Position numbers and translations under genes: made by a program
Notes under the pieces: model-generated
Told to the model about the DNA's origin: nothing
Database searches by the model: none
What the model saw: only the letters and a program-made list of their open reading frames with translations
Part shown: one piece after another, positions 62,947 to 64,000 of the stretch
How positions within the stretch are numbered: the stretch's first letter is position 1
Layout of the letters: the number at the start of each line of letters is the position of its first letter
From: Halichondria panicea
Lineage: Eukaryota > Porifera > Demospongiae > Suberitida > Halichondriidae
Assembly (NCBI RefSeq): GCF_963675165.1
Contig: NC_087390.1
Location: forward strand, 165,001-229,000
Length of the DNA stretch: 64,000 nt
Reading direction: 5' to 3'

Positions 62947-64000
62947 CTGAGGGGGTGAGAAACAAATTTAATGTATTGTAACACGTGTACGTACAATGCA
63001 ATTTACAGTGTGACAACAGATGCTCTGTAACTGTAGAGTTGTGGTGGTCCATATTAGAAGGAAACAAATGGTATGCTCAAATCTCAAAATTTTAATATCC
63101 TATTTTCCCTGCATCCCATGGTATTTTATCAAAAACAAGCCAAAAAATAGGCCTTTGATTTTAACACATTACCTGAAAGGCCTCTCTCTACCATAACGTT
63201 AGACTCTACCATTAGAGTCCATGCTATTGCTATGACTACTATTGAGCGGAATTGGAGGCCAATACCACATTGATATCAGTGGCGGATCCAGACAGGTTCC
63301 ATCGGTTCCATGAACCCCCCTTTCACACAAGAACACACTGGAGATCAACTTACTATAGCTAGCAACTCAGCTTTGAATGATCGTGGTCTGTAGTTACTAG
63401 GCTAAACAAATGTGATTTCATGCAATTGTGATTGTGGGCAGAGCTCTCTAAAGCGCATGCTAAAGCATGAGTAATGATCAACTGTTTTGGAACCTCCCTC
63501 TTCAACATTCCTGGATAGAGACATTGTGTTGTGTACATGCATGGATATCTAATTACAGACTGGCTCAGCCTACAAAGTGGGCGCCAGCTATAAGGCTGCA
63601 TTGTGCATGTGTAGTGTAATTAGATATCATGATTCGTTATGTTTTAAGCACCTTTGCAACACATGAACACAAATGGGTAAACCACAATGTAAACACAGTA
63701 TAAACATACTATATTAGGAGGTCCTGGCAAATTATGCTCTTTTTTCTGCCTATTATGCTTTTGAGCACTGCCCCAAATTCAGCCTACTATATGCTTGTGG
63801 AAAAAACCTATTATGCCCCACATTGACGTTATAAATAATCTTTTTTCAGCAGTATTTCGTAACTAAAAAATTATCTCTTGTCGTATTGTACATTTGTAAC
63901 AAAACTGAAGATTCAAAATGTAAAGAAGACTTTTAAAACACTAGTAAAGAAACCACTCAAGTACAGTCCTGTATGTAGCCTACAAGCCCTGGCAAATTAC
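62947..64000. other. gene-free right end with repeat fragments
   Basis: No coding exon recognised. It contains a partial type B repeat (about 63060-63200, with ACCTGAAAGGCCTCTCTCT), a CAGTGGCGGATCCAG motif at 63279-63293 typical of DNA-transposon ends, and a repeat starting GTCCTGGCAAATTATGC near 63720 whose start recurs at the window edge (CCCTGGCAAATTAC). Confidence 0.5.

Overview
The window looks like an intron-dense metazoan genome, most plausibly a sponge or another early-branching animal. It holds about eleven spliced genes with short introns and GT-AG junctions. All families are animal or eukaryotic: kinesin-1, DOK-type PH-PTB adaptors, MIOS, NOSTRIN, IP6K, RAB18, ANKAR, RPL27 and RPA3. 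TRAF-derived relics sit in an intron. I saw no bacterial or viral genes and no tRNA, rRNA or CRISPR. The sponge assignment is inference; only the metazoan one is firm.

Layout: (1) 1-327, 3' end of an unidentified + strand gene. (2) 654-16910, kinesin-1 heavy chain (+), 21 exons, with very repeat-rich introns and a rearranged TRAF relic in a 5 kb intron. (3) 19177-27176, two DOK-like PH-PTB adaptor genes (both -) with RPA3 (+) between them. (4) 27503-35997, MIOS (-), all 25 exons. (5) 36165-43269, NOSTRIN-like F-BAR/SH3 gene (+), 11 exons. (6) 43537-49909, two IP6K paralogues, head to head. (7) 50167-56317, ankyrin-repeat protein with a C-terminal pseudokinase (-), 16 exons. (8) 56543-57545, RPL27 (-). 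(9) 57685-58884, RAB18 (+). (10) 59138-62946, 3' part of ANKAR (-). (11) 62947-64000, repeats only.

Most genes alternate in orientation. Four divergent pairs share intergenic gaps of about 140-300 bp, and four of the five convergent pairs are about 250-630 bp apart, so many promoters are probably bidirectional. The genes are not one pathway. MIOS (GATOR2, amino-acid sensing to mTORC1), IP6K (inositol pyrophosphates), DOK-like adaptors and NOSTRIN are signalling or trafficking proteins; RPL27 and RPA3 are housekeeping.

The most striking features are: a kinesin-1 heavy chain whose last exon encodes a hydrophobic tail-anchor-like C-terminus; tandem repeats that have repeatedly expanded exactly at splice sites; a gene-conversion-like tract shared by the inverted IP6K pair; an ankyrin pseudokinase; and families of foldback (palindromic) elements spread through the introns. 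Exon boundaries were assigned by eye from splice motifs, reading phase and family similarity; none was checked by alignment software.
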